Assembly: GCA_019745325.1 (NCBI GenBank)
Contig: JAIETK010000032.1
Location: forward strand, 1 to 36,916
Direction of reading: 5' to 3'
Origin: Nitrosomonas sp.
Lineage (GTDB): Bacteria > Pseudomonadota > Gammaproteobacteria > Burkholderiales > Nitrosomonadaceae
DNA length: 36,916 bases
The position numbers and the translations under genes were made by a program. Numbering within the stretch: the stretch's first letter is position 1; each line of letters begins with the position of its first letter. Positions 9,633 to 17,996 of this stretch are shown here, piece after piece. Below the pieces are notes generated by a model. That model worked only from the letters and a program-made list of their open reading frames with translations, was not told where the DNA came from and made no database searches.

Positions 9633-12600
9633 TTATTGCGATTTACCATGCATGACATCGTTCTGCCTGCCTTTGTGTTCCTTGCGCCGCAACGGAATTT
9701 CCTTCACCACCGCATACACCGCCGGAAAGATAATCAGCGTCAGGATCGTCGCGGAGATCATGCCGCCGACCATGGGGGCAGCGATGCGGCGCATGATTTC
9801 GGAGCCGGTGCCGGTGCTGAGCATGACCGGCAGCAGGCCGATGACGCTGCCTGCAATGGTCATCATCACCGGACGGATGCGGTACACCGCGCCTTGGATC
9901 ACGGCGTCGTATAAATCCGCAAGCGAAACCTTTTCCGCCATCGCTTTGCGTTGCCGCGCGATAGTCGTCAGCGCCTGGTCGATGAACGCCAGCATCACCA
10001 TGCCGGATTCGGCGGCGATGCCGATCAAGCCGATGAAACCGACCACCGCGGCGATGCTTAAATTGTAATCGAGACAATACATCAGCCAGATACCGCCGAC
10101 CAGCGAGAACGGCACCGACAGCATCACGATCAGCGTCTCGGTCAAACGGCCAAAGTTCAGGTACACCAGCAGGAACACCAGCGCAACGGTGAGCGGCACC
10201 ACGATTTTGAGTTTTTCGGTGGCGCGTTCCATGTACTCGAACTGGCCGCTCCAGGTGGCGTAGTAACCTTGCGGAAATTGCACCTGTTCGCGCACTGCTT
10301 GTTGCGCGTCGGCGATGTAGCCGCCGATGTCGCGGTCGCGGATGTCGATGAAAATGTACGCCGACAACAATGCGTTTTCGGTGCGAATGCTGGGCGGGCC
10401 TTGTATCAGCTTGATGGTGGCGAGCTGTCCGAGCGGGATCATGGTGCCGCCCATCGCAGGCACCAGTACTTGCGTGGCAATGGTCTGCGGGTCGCTGCGC
10501 AGTTCGCGCGGATAGCGGATGGCGACGTCGAAGCGTTCGCGACCTTCCACCGTGGTGGTGATCACTTCGCCGCCCAAGGCGACCGAAACCACGTCGAGCA
10601 AATCACCGGCGGTCAGGCCATAACGCGCCAGCGCCATGCGGTCGGGTTCGATGTCGAGGTAATAGCCGCCGGTGATACGCTCCGCGTACGCGCTGGTGGT
10701 GCCGGGCACGGTTTTGACCACTGCTTCGATCTGTTTGGCGATAGCTTCGATCTGGTTCAGATCGTTGCCGAACACTTTGATGCCGACCGGCGTGCGGATG
10801 CCGGTTGCCAGCATGTCGATACGGTTTTTGATCGGCATGGTCCAGGCATTGGCGATGCCGGGGATTTGCAACGCTTGGTCGAGTTCGGCGATTAGCTTGT
10901 CGATGGTCATGCCGGAGCGCCATGCGCTTTCCGGTTTCAAGTTGATGATGGTTTCGGTCATCTCCAGCGGCGCCGGGTCGGTGGCGGTATCGGCGCGGCC
11001 TGCTTTACCGAACACCGACGCGACTTCGGGGAAGCTCATGATGATTTTGTTTTGTGTTTGCATCGTTTCTGCCGCTTTGGTGACCGAAATGCCCGGCAAC
11101 GTCACCGGCATGTACAGCAATGTGCCTTCGTTCAGCGCCGGCATGAATTCGGTGCCCAGCCGCATCGCCGGATACACGGTTGCTGCCAGCACACCGAGTG
11201 CGATGGCGACAATCGATTTTTTCCAGCGCAATACCCAGCCGACCAACGGTTGATAACTGCGGATCATGACGCGCCCGAGCGGATTGTCTTGCTCGCGCGG
11301 AATGCGTCCGCGGATTAGGAGCAGAATTAAAACCGGCACCAAGGTGATCGATAGAATCGCCGCGCCTGCCATGGCAAAGGTTTTGGTGTACGCGAGCGGC
11401 TGGAACATGCGGCCTTCCTGCGCTTCCAGCGCGAATACCGGCAGAAACGACACGGTAATGATCAGTAAGCTGAAAAACAGCGACGGTCCGACTTCCTGGC
11501 ACGAAGCGATGACCGCCTTGGTGCGCGATCCGCCGGGTCTGACCCGGGCGAGGTGCTTGTGCGCGTTTTCCACCATCACGATGGCGGCGTCGGTCATTTC
11601 TGCAATTGCCAGCGCGATACCGGCCAGACTCATGATGTTGGAATTGATACCCAGATACGTCATCGCGATGAACGCAATCAACACGCCGATCGGCAGCATG
11701 ATGATCGCCACCAGGGCGCTGCGTGCATGCATCAGAAAGATCGCGCACACCAGCGCAATAATGATGATTTGTTCGATGAACACTTCACGCAACGTTTCGA
11801 TGGCGCGGTGTATCAGTTCCGAACGGTTGTACACCGATTCCACTGTCACGTTGTCCGGCAAGCCGGTGCGGATTTGCTCGAGTTTTTGTTCGAGATTGTG
11901 GATCACGTCCAGCGCGTTCTCGCCGTAGCGTGCTACCGCAATGCCGGAAACCGCTTCGCCTTCGCCGTTCAATTCGGTAATGCCGCGCCGCTCGCCCGGC
12001 GCCCATTCGACCCGGGCGACGTCGCGCAACAACACCGGCATGCCTTGATGCGCATTGACCACCAGGTTTTCCAGATCGCCGATGCCGCGCAGATAGCCGC
12101 GCCCGCGCACCATGTATTCGGTTTCGGTCAATTCGATCACGCGCCCGCCGACGTCGCGGTTGCTGGCGGCGATGACCTCGGTGATGCGTTTCAATGGAAT
12201 GTTGTAGGCTTGCAAGCGTCGCGGATCGACGGTGATTTGGTAGGTTTTGACGAAACCACCGACGCTGGCGATTTCCGATATACCCTCGGTGGTGGTGAGC
12301 TGGTAGCGCAGAAACCAATCCTGCAACGCGCGCAATTCGTCGAGCGTGCGATCCTTGCCTTGCACCACGTACTGATAAATCCAGCCGACGCCGGTGGCAT
12401 CAGGTCCGAGTGCCGGACGCACGTCGCGCGGCAACTGGTTGGCGGCGAAACTCAGGTATTCCAGCACGCGCGAACGCGCCCAGTAAATATCGGTACCGTC
12501 CTCGAAAATGACATAAATGAACGACACCCCGAACGCCGATAAGCCGCGCACCACCTTGGCGCGTGGTACCGCGAGCATCGCCGTGGTCAACGGATAAGTG

Positions 12601-12794
12601 ACCTGATCTTCGATTACTTGCGGCGCCTGACCCGGATATTCGGTATAAATGATGACTTGCACGTCGGACAGATCGGGAATCGCATCGACTGGCATTTTCC
12701 ACAGCGAATAAATCCCCCAACCGACGATAAACACCGTGCCGAGCAGCACCAGAAACACATGCCGGATTGACCATTCGATAATTGTTTTCAGCAT
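9633..12794 (-). CDS. cusA: Cu(I)/Ag(I) efflux RND transporter, CusA/CzcA family
   Basis: A 1053-aa heavy-metal RND pump of the inner membrane with 12 predicted helices and two large periplasmic loops; full length. 'MPVDAIPDLSDVQVIIYTEYPGQAPQ' near the N terminus and 'GINSNIMSLAGIALAIAEMTDAAIVMVENAHK' in TM4 carry the proton-relay acids. The Met residues of 'APLEMTETI' and 'NRIDMLATGI' correspond to metal-binding Met positions of CusA, favouring Cu/Ag over Zn/Co/Cd. GAGG lies 6 nt before the ATG, and the gene follows cusB by 12 bp. It forms the tripartite pump with the CusB-like adaptor and TolC-like channel encoded upstream. Confidence 0.93.
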   Translation of the reverse strand: MLKTIIEWSIRHVFLVLLGTVFIVGWGIYSLWKMPVDAIPDLSDVQVIIYTEYPGQAPQVIEDQVTYPLTTAMLAVPRAKVVRGLSAFGVSFIYVIFEDGTDIYWARSRVLEYLSFAANQLPRDVRPALGPDATGVGWIYQYVVQGKDRTLDELRALQDWFLRYQLTTTEGISEIASVGGFVKTYQITVDPRRLQAYNIPLKRITEVIAASNRDVGGRVIELTETEYMVRGRGYLRGIGDLENLVVNAHQGMPVLLRDVARVEWAPGERRGITELNGEGEAVSGIAVARYGENALDVIHNLEQKLEQIRTGLPDNVTVESVYNRSELIHRAIETLREVFIEQIIIIALVCAIFLMHARSALVAIIMLPIGVLIAFIAMTYLGINSNIMSLAGIALAIAEMTDAAIVMVENAHKHLARVRPGGSRTKAVIASCQEVGPSLFFSLLIITVSFLPVFALEAQEGRMFQPLAYTKTFAMAGAAILSITLVPVLILLLIRGRIPREQDNPLGRVMIRSYQPLVGWVLRWKKSIVAIALGVLAATVYPAMRLGTEFMPALNEGTLLYMPVTLPGISVTKAAETMQTQNKIIMSFPEVASVFGKAGRADTATDPAPLEMTETIINLKPESAWRSGMTIDKLIAELDQALQIPGIANAWTMPIKNRIDMLATGIRTPVGIKVFGNDLNQIEAIAKQIEAVVKTVPGTTSAYAERITGGYYLDIEPDRMALARYGLTAGDLLDVVSVALGGEVITTTVEGRERFDVAIRYPRELRSDPQTIATQVLVPAMGGTMIPLGQLATIKLIQGPPSIRTENALLSAYIFIDIRDRDIGGYIADAQQAVREQVQFPQGYYATWSGQFEYMERATEKLKIVVPLTVALVFLLVYLNFGRLTETLIVMLSVPFSLVGGIWLMYCLDYNLSIAAVVGFIGLIGIAAESGMVMLAFIDQALTTIARQRKAMAEKVSLADLYDAVIQGAVYRIRPVMMTIAGSVIGLLPVMLSTGTGSEIMRRIAAPMVGGMISATILTLIIFPAVYAVVKEIPLRRKEHKGRQNDVMHGKSQ

Positions 12795-12806
12795 GATGAA
12801 CCTCGC

Positions 12807-14387
12807 TCAATGGGCTGAATGATCGTGATGCGCTTCGGCGGCTTCGATATGCACCAGCACAAACTCGCCGGCGGATTCTTCCACCATCTCAAAAACGATG
12901 CGCTGCCCCGGCTTGAACGCTGGCAACAGCGACGGCTCGAGCACGCGGAAATCCATCGTCATTGCAGGCCAATTCAAGCTGGCAATCGGCTCGTGCGCCA
13001 ATGTCACTACGCCGTGCGCGAAATCCAGCGCGCGGATCATGCCTTCGCCGCGATGCGTGGCGCGAGCGGATTCACCGGGTTGCGATCCGGTAGCATCGTG
13101 TTCGTGCGCCACCGCTTCAAAACTGCTGTGGCCGAAGCCGCTGAGCGCGCCCTTGAAATTGCTTTCCGCGTCGATCAGGAAATTCGCCTTGATCACAACC
13201 GCTTCGCCGAGACGCAATCCGCCCAGCACTTCGGCGTAGCCGTCGGCATGAAAACCGAGTTTGACGGTGCGCGGTTCAAACAGGCCGGCGCCGCGTTCGA
13301 CCAGCACCACGCGCCGGGTGCCGGTATCGAGTACGGCGGAATCCGGCACCGTCAGCACTTTGTCTTTACTATGCGAGGAGGCGAATTCGACGCGTGCGTA
13401 CATCGCCGGTTTCAATAAACCATCGGGGTTGGGTAATACGATGCGTACCACCGCGGTTCGGGTCTCCGGCGTGATCGACGGATAAATGAACGCCACTTCG
13501 CCGTTGAACACGTTACTGGGATAGGCGTCGACGCGCACCGTCGCCGGTTGACCGGTGTGGATCATGCCCAGATCCTGTTCGAACACATCGGCCAGCAGCC
13601 ATATCTGCGATAAATCGGCGATCTGGTACAAGGTATCGCCGGGCATGAAGCGCTGGCCTTCGACCGCCATCTTTTCCAGCACCACGCCGTCGGCTTTGGA
13701 GCGCAGTGTCAGGTATTGCTGCACCTGCCCTTCACGTTGCAAGCGGCGTATTTCGGTTTCCGCGATATCCAGGTTGCGCAGCCGCTGCAACGCGCTTTCC
13801 ACCAGGCGCTGCATCGCCTGTCGCACATCGGGCGTGCCGTCGGCGGTCGATTGCAAGCCTTTCAGCGCAATCAGGTATTCTTGCTGCGCGGTTATCAAGT
13901 CGGGGCTGTAGACATCCATCAATGCATCGCCCTTTTTTACCGCCTGACCGGTGGTATTGACGTACAACCGCTGTATCCAGCCTTCGAACTTGGTTACCAG
14001 CGTGAATTGCCGGCGTTCGTCGGTTTGCACCGTTGCCACCGCGCGCACCGTGCGCATCAGTTCGCGCATCGCCGTAACCTCGGTACGCACCCCGAGTTTT
14101 TGCACTTTGTCGGGACTGATTTTTACCCAATCGGGATCGCCGGACAGTTGTTCCTCGCCTTCATAAACCGGCAGATAATCCATGCCCATCGGGTCTTTTT
14201 TCGGTACCGGCGATGTGTCCGGCAGTCCCATCGGATTGCGGTAATACAAAATTTTTCTGCCTTTTTCCGTATCCGCGGCATCGCGGTTTGCGGCTTTTTG
14301 CGAATGCGTGCTGCCCAGCCAATAACCGGCAAACAGCAGGGCTGCCATGGTTGAAACAGTCATCACTATTTTTGCCGTTGATTTCAT
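12807..14387 (-). CDS. cusB: CusB-like membrane fusion protein with C-terminal CusF domain
   Basis: A 526-aa periplasmic adaptor. It begins with a signal/anchor segment (about 6-24), then a heavy-metal-binding domain ('YYRNPMGLPDTSPVPKKDPMGMDYLPVY', about 48-75) and the barrel/lipoyl/hairpin domains of RND adaptors. At the C terminus (about 450-520) is a CusF-like metallochaperone domain: 'GMIRALDFAHGVVTLAHEPI' followed by 'NWPAMTMDF', with the His, Trp and two Met of the Cu(I)/Ag(I) site. A His-rich tail (HHDHSAH) ends it. CusF is normally a separate protein; here it is fused. The start at 14387 is chosen because GGAG lies just upstream; it begins 11 nt after tolC ends. Confidence 0.92.
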   Translation of the reverse strand: MKSTAKIVMTVSTMAALLFAGYWLGSTHSQKAANRDAADTEKGRKILYYRNPMGLPDTSPVPKKDPMGMDYLPVYEGEEQLSGDPDWVKISPDKVQKLGVRTEVTAMRELMRTVRAVATVQTDERRQFTLVTKFEGWIQRLYVNTTGQAVKKGDALMDVYSPDLITAQQEYLIALKGLQSTADGTPDVRQAMQRLVESALQRLRNLDIAETEIRRLQREGQVQQYLTLRSKADGVVLEKMAVEGQRFMPGDTLYQIADLSQIWLLADVFEQDLGMIHTGQPATVRVDAYPSNVFNGEVAFIYPSITPETRTAVVRIVLPNPDGLLKPAMYARVEFASSHSKDKVLTVPDSAVLDTGTRRVVLVERGAGLFEPRTVKLGFHADGYAEVLGGLRLGEAVVIKANFLIDAESNFKGALSGFGHSSFEAVAHEHDATGSQPGESARATHRGEGMIRALDFAHGVVTLAHEPIASLNWPAMTMDFRVLEPSLLPAFKPGQRIVFEMVEESAGEFVLVHIEAAEAHHDHSAH

Positions 14388-14398
14388 GGTGATCTCCA

Positions 14399-15757
14399 TT
14401 ACCGGTGCTTGTCGTGACGCTTGCCGACCAGTAGTTCGATTTCGGCCAGCGATTTGTGATAGGTGGCGACTGCGGTGACCAGACTGGTTTCATAATCGAA
14501 CACGGTCATCTGATTGTCGAGCAAGGTCAGAAAATCGACGCGATTGACTTTATAAGCCGCCAATGACGATTCGACGGTCAACCGTGCTTGCGGCAGGATG
14601 GTCGATTGATACAGTTGCGCCGATTTATAGCTTTGCTCGGCGATTGCCAATTGCTGCCGCAGCGTGGCGGCAATTTCGTTGATTTGCGCTTGATGCAGAC
14701 TCATTGCCTGATCGCGCAGCGCCAGCGCTTCGGAAACGCGCGGCTCCAGCTTGCTCTTGCGCCATACCGGTAGATTCATGGTTACGGTAAAACTGACTTC
14801 ATCGGCGCGCCCGGTGCCGTCCAAGCGGCTTTCGCGCTGCCCGTACATCACTCGCGGCGTGAAGTCGGGGTAATAATCTTTTTTCGCCAGCTCCAATACC
14901 TTGTCGCTGCGCGCAATCAGGCTTGTCAACGCCAGCAATCGCGGACGTTGAATCAAAGCGGCTTGATACAGCGCCTCGAATTTTAACCCCGGTTCGTGAT
15001 ACAGCTGCACCGGCGACGGTACCGGCGTTTGGCTGCCGAAACCGCGCCCCAATGCGCGCAGCAAATTCGATTCGAATATGCGCTGCTCGCGCCCGAGGTC
15101 GATCAGCCGGTCCGTCATGCGCGACACTTGCGTTTGCGCTTTCAACACATCGGCCTGGCTGCCTTGCCCGACTTGGTAACGCTGTTCCGCGATACGCAAA
15201 AAATGCTCCAGTGTTTGCTTGTTTTTTTCAACCAGCTTGATCAGTTCCAGCGTTAACCCGGAATCAAAATACGCGGTTTTGAGGTCGTGCATGACGCGGT
15301 TGACGGTTTCTTGATAGCCGAATTCAATGGCTTCTGCATCCTTGCTGGCGACCGCTTCGCGCAGATCGCGCTTGCCCGGAAAAGGCAAGGTCTGCGCTAA
15401 ACCGATCATTTTCATCGTCATATCCTCGGTACGGAACGGCGATGCGGCAATCGGCATATACAACACGCCGATCTCGACTTGCGGATCGTCCAGCGCGCCC
15501 GCTGGTGCAATACGCTGCTGCGCGGCCTCGCGTTCCTGCGCAGCCGCGCGGATTTCAGGATTGTTCGCCAAGGTTTCCGCGATTAAATCCGACATCAGCG
15601 GTACATCATGCACCACCAAGGCGGCATCCGTGGTTTCCGTAAGAAACGGTGAAAAAGTGCGGGAATCCGTGCCGTTAGGTGGGATGTTTTGCGCCTGGGC
15701 TTGTGCGATTGCTGCAGTAGCGATCCACAATAAAAACGTTATTGCGGTGCGGCTCAT
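14399..15757 (-). CDS. TolC-family outer-membrane efflux channel (CusC-like)
   Basis: A 452-aa outer-membrane factor. The signal peptide (MSRTAITFLLWIATAAIAQA) is followed by two OEP repeats with long helical hairpins ('AAAQEREAAQQRIAPAGALDDPQVEIG', 'AEQRYQVGQGSQADVLKAQTQVSR', and the second-repeat 'AAYKVNRVDFLTLLDNQMTVFDYE'). It would provide the exit duct for the CusBA pump. The ATG at 15757 is chosen over a GTG nine nt upstream: it makes a proper signal peptide and overlaps the stop codon of a 20-codon leader ORF (ATGA), suggesting coupled translation, as its own Shine-Dalgarno is poor. Confidence 0.9.
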   Translation of the reverse strand: MSRTAITFLLWIATAAIAQAQAQNIPPNGTDSRTFSPFLTETTDAALVVHDVPLMSDLIAETLANNPEIRAAAQEREAAQQRIAPAGALDDPQVEIGVLYMPIAASPFRTEDMTMKMIGLAQTLPFPGKRDLREAVASKDAEAIEFGYQETVNRVMHDLKTAYFDSGLTLELIKLVEKNKQTLEHFLRIAEQRYQVGQGSQADVLKAQTQVSRMTDRLIDLGREQRIFESNLLRALGRGFGSQTPVPSPVQLYHEPGLKFEALYQAALIQRPRLLALTSLIARSDKVLELAKKDYYPDFTPRVMYGQRESRLDGTGRADEVSFTVTMNLPVWRKSKLEPRVSEALALRDQAMSLHQAQINEIAATLRQQLAIAEQSYKSAQLYQSTILPQARLTVESSLAAYKVNRVDFLTLLDNQMTVFDYETSLVTAVATYHKSLAEIELLVGKRHDKHR

Positions 15758-15816
15758 CGCAACCACCGAGTGAAATTCTGCAATTGCTGATACTCATGCT
15801 TAATTGGAAGGAACAT
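15754..15816 (-). CDS. Putative 20-codon leader ORF coupled to tolC
   Basis: A tiny frame starts with a perfect AGGAGG five nt before its ATG and encodes MFLPIKHEYQQLQNFTRWLR. Its TGA stop overlaps the tolC ATG (ATGA). Because tolC lacks a good ribosome site of its own, translation of this frame probably delivers ribosomes to tolC. No family is recognisable. It might be only a coupling device or could take part in regulation. Real translation is not shown by sequence alone. Confidence 0.55.
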   Translation of the reverse strand: MFLPIKHEYQQLQNFTRWLR

Positions 15817-15849
15817 GTTTGCCTCCTGGCCATCATTTGATCATTTCCG

Positions 15850-15880
15850 CCAATGATGCACCAAAACCGGTAATCATCGG
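15850..15880 (-). promoter_or_regulatory. mRNA hairpin in the leader before the tolC coupling ORF
   Basis: On the minus strand CCGATGAT-T-ACC pairs with GGT-GC-ATCATTGG (11 pairs including one G-U) around a 6-nt loop, ending 34 nt before the leader-ORF start codon and about 20 nt before its AGGAGG. There is no T run, so it is not a simple terminator. A second short hairpin (CCGCC/GGCGG, 15941-15959) follows directly on the stop of the upstream small gene. Confidence 0.5.
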
Positions 15881-15963
15881 TGCTCTGCATTTTCCGCGAC
15901 ATAAAGAATGCACGGAATGAATGCGAATTAACGCGTTTTTCCGCCTGAACAACTGGCGGACTG

Positions 15964-16353
15964 CTACAGGGAAATGATCAGAGGAGGGCGTTGCGGTTGT
16001 TCCGGTATAAAGGACGTGAAACCGGAATCATAGGGAGTAACAGTGGAAATCACATGAGCCGTCGTCGATACCGGGGAATCCGACAGAATCGGCGTGCTGC
16101 TGTACATATTGCAAGAGGTATCGTCGCACGGCAGATTATCCAGCCAATGACCGGTTGAATCCTCAGCCGCCTGTTTATGGCAACCTTCATGGTGATGGCT
16201 GCCGCCGCTTACCGTTGACGCGTCATGCGGATGAGTGAAACTTTTTTCTTCCACGCACACGGACAAAACGGCTGCTGCCGCGCCTTGCAGCGGCAGCCAC
16301 AGCATGAAAAAAACCAATAGCCATTTGAAATTGTGCGCTTTCATGATTTTCAT
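15964..16353 (-). CDS. CzcI/DUF2946-like periplasmic metal-associated protein
   Basis: A small exported protein of about 129 aa, first in the efflux operon. From the ATG at 16353 (an ATG three codons later is equally possible) it has a signal peptide ending '...LPLQGAAAA', then Cys and clusters of metal ligands: 'GGSHHHEGCHKQ' and 'CDDTSCNMY'. It ends in a Pro-rich 'PEQPQRPPLIISL'. This layout is that of the CzcI-like/DUF2946 proteins that precede czc/cus operons. Some DUF2946 proteins (CutF of Rhodobacter) act as nascent-chain copper sensors; the Pro-rich C terminus invites that comparison, but it is inference. Confidence 0.65.
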   Translation of the reverse strand: MKIMKAHNFKWLLVFFMLWLPLQGAAAAVLSVCVEEKSFTHPHDASTVSGGSHHHEGCHKQAAEDSTGHWLDNLPCDDTSCNMYSSTPILSDSPVSTTAHVISTVTPYDSGFTSFIPEQPQRPPLIISL

Positions 16354-16477
16354 TATAAACAATCCGCAAATTTTACAAAGAAAATTTATCGCAATGGTTA
16401 TTGCATCGTATCTCATGACCAGTGGAGCGCCGATCATTCAAATTTGGCGGTAGCATCAAAGTTGAGGGCAATATGGT

Positions 16478-16554
16478 AGTGCATAACAAGGTCAAGCCCA
16501 GAATGGTAATAAGAGATTCATTATCAGAACCAATCGAGTCCGACCCTATTGATT
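16478..16554. repeat. 77-bp direct repeat, copy A
   Basis: Aligns without gaps to 16681-16757 with 61 of 77 bases identical by eye; most differences are transitions. It runs from 'agtgcataacaagg' to 'accctattgatt'. It lies upstream of the efflux operon in DNA without a convincing gene. Confidence 0.75.
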
Positions 16555-16680
16555 GCCAGCATCATTCATAAATACGCTGCCGGAAGTCTGTACGACGCGA
16601 CGGCAAAGAATGTTGTCGATACAAATAACTAAAAAATTCATGTCTTTTATATGAATTTGTGGCAGCAATTGGCTCAGGGA

Positions 16681-16757
16681 AGTGCAAAACAAGGCCGGGC
16701 TCAGAATAGAGATTAGCGATCCATTATTAGGATCAATCGAATCCGATCCTATTGATT
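16681..16757. repeat. 77-bp direct repeat, copy B
   Basis: Second copy of the repeat, 203 bp from copy A. Its right end carries an 11-bp inverted repeat (TTAGGATCAAT, 16727-16737, with ATTGATTCTAA, 16751-16761; one wobble) around a 13-nt spacer; the same dyad is degenerate in copy A. An 88-codon minus-strand frame across this copy (16546-16812) has no family features and is not called. Confidence 0.75.
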
Positions 16758-16761
16758 CTAA

Positions 16762-16990
16762 ATACCTAATTATACTATCTCGCTTTTTGCGATTTATCGC
16801 TGAATAATTCAACCTTCCCTGAAAAAAAACCTCTGCTGACGATTGTTATTTTTTGAAACCAAACAAATTCGACGTTCAAATAGGCAAGGTATGATTTGAT
16901 TCAGAGAACTACAATTAATTGTTTTTTTTAACAAATGACACTTTGATGTTATTTACAAGACTAGATCCCATTTATTTCCATAAATTTGGT
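16762..16990. other. AT-rich intergenic, nothing recognised
   Basis: Between the repeat pair and the hairpin element; contains homopolymer A and T runs and no frame or structure that I can support as a feature. Confidence 0.4.
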
Positions 16991-17129
16991 AAAAACCACC
17001 GTCTTTAGACGGTGACTTTGACTTTAAATGTGTTGATTCATGCGCGTTTAGCTTGGTGCGGGTAGACGACTTTAGTCGTCTGCACCCAAGCTGCGCTAAC
17101 CCACCTACTTTCAGTGGGTGGTAGTTTAG
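16991..17129. mobile_element. Transposase-less IS200/IS605-like hairpin element (MITE)
   Basis: About 139 bp containing three hairpins. The left one is CACCGTC-TTTA-GACGGTG (16997-17014). The central one has core AGACGAC-TTTA-GTCGTCT inside a longer imperfect stem (17051-17091). The right one is CCCAC-CTACTTTCA-GTGGG followed by TGGTAGTTT (17100-17128). Subterminal imperfect palindromes with 'aaaaaccaccg' on the left and 'gtgggtggtagttt' on the right are what IS200/IS605-family ends look like; no TnpA or TnpB frame lies between them. Likely mobilised in trans, or a remnant. Exact ends are uncertain. Confidence 0.6.
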
Positions 17130-17174
17130 TATTTCCGTACAAAGAAGATTTTGGGGTAATGTAACAAAGCAATA

Positions 17175-17996
17175 TTAAATCCAATGCTTTGGCTTCCGAG
17201 CTAACAACCCAAGAGATGGTGTTGTCAGACTTGCGGTGAGGAGATTTATCAATCTATCGTTTCCTTTTTCCTTCTCCAACCAATCGTTCATTTCGATATT
17301 GATAACATCACCTTCATAGTGCATCGGTGACAAACCGAGACCACCATAAACTGGAGAAAGTAGGTTTTTATTATGTTCGTTCAAATTGTCGTAAATGCAC
17401 GCAGAAACCTGTAGTGGCTTCCTAATTTCCTTGTTTCCTTGATGGCATAGCTTAGATGCCTGATTGACGACATCACCCATCCATATCACATCGTTAAGCC
17501 CAGAACCTTTATACCCAGCCTTCATCATAAGCGCTCGACCATAGTCGATGCCGATCCCGCAACGGATAGTAGTGTAGCCTTTTTGTTCTAACCGCCAATT
17601 CAAAATCATGACTAACGAATTTAACCTTGCTGCAGTAGAAAAAGCCATGTTGATGTGCGATTGGAGCGGTGTATTCATGATCCCATGAACGGAATCACCC
17701 GTGATAATGATTTCCCGACAATTAGGATCGCTATTCATTACAGCTACACATTCGGAAAGATAAGATCTGTATATTTTTCCCAAAACCGGACGGGTATGTT
17801 TTTGAGGGAGCTGAGAGCTGTCGCGAATGTCGATAAATACCGACGTGCAATTTACATAAAAACCATTGGAATAGGTCAGCTTTTCCCGACCTGGTATAGA
17901 ATTCAACTCTTCAAAAGACTCTGAACTATCGAGAATCTCCTTGATTCGAGTGTTGCTGTCGGCGACTGCGTAGCTGTTTGTTATTTTGGTTTCCAT
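17175..17996 (-). CDS. Pycsar-type class III nucleotide cyclase (PycC)
   Basis: A 273-aa soluble class III cyclase. Metal Asp residues are Asp56 ('VFIDIRDSS') and Asp101 ('IITGDSVHGI'); 'GIGIDYGRALM' and 'WMGDVVNQASKL' (Asp175, Asn178) follow. The usual Arg of the Asn-x3-Arg pair is Lys182. There are no sensor domains, as in Pycsar cyclases, which make cCMP or cUMP on phage infection; which base is used cannot be read here. The start at 17996 shares one base with the stop of the effector gene (TAATG). The partner gene identity is the main support for Pycsar over an ordinary adenylate cyclase. Confidence 0.8.
   Translation of the reverse strand: METKITNSYAVADSNTRIKEILDSSESFEELNSIPGREKLTYSNGFYVNCTSVFIDIRDSSQLPQKHTRPVLGKIYRSYLSECVAVMNSDPNCREIIITGDSVHGIMNTPLQSHINMAFSTAARLNSLVMILNWRLEQKGYTTIRCGIGIDYGRALMMKAGYKGSGLNDVIWMGDVVNQASKLCHQGNKEIRKPLQVSACIYDNLNEHNKNLLSPVYGGLGLSPMHYEGDVINIEMNDWLEKEKGNDRLINLLTASLTTPSLGLLARKPKHWI

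Noticed and set aside
11553..12542. Long antisense ORF (329 codons) on the plus strand within cusA
   Set aside because: His/Asp/Gln-rich composition is the typical shadow of a GC-rich coding strand; cusA is unambiguous.
16546..16812. 88-codon minus-strand ORF across repeat copy B
   Set aside because: Poor start signal, no motif, and the DNA is better explained as a repeat with a dyad; the matching frame is interrupted in copy A.
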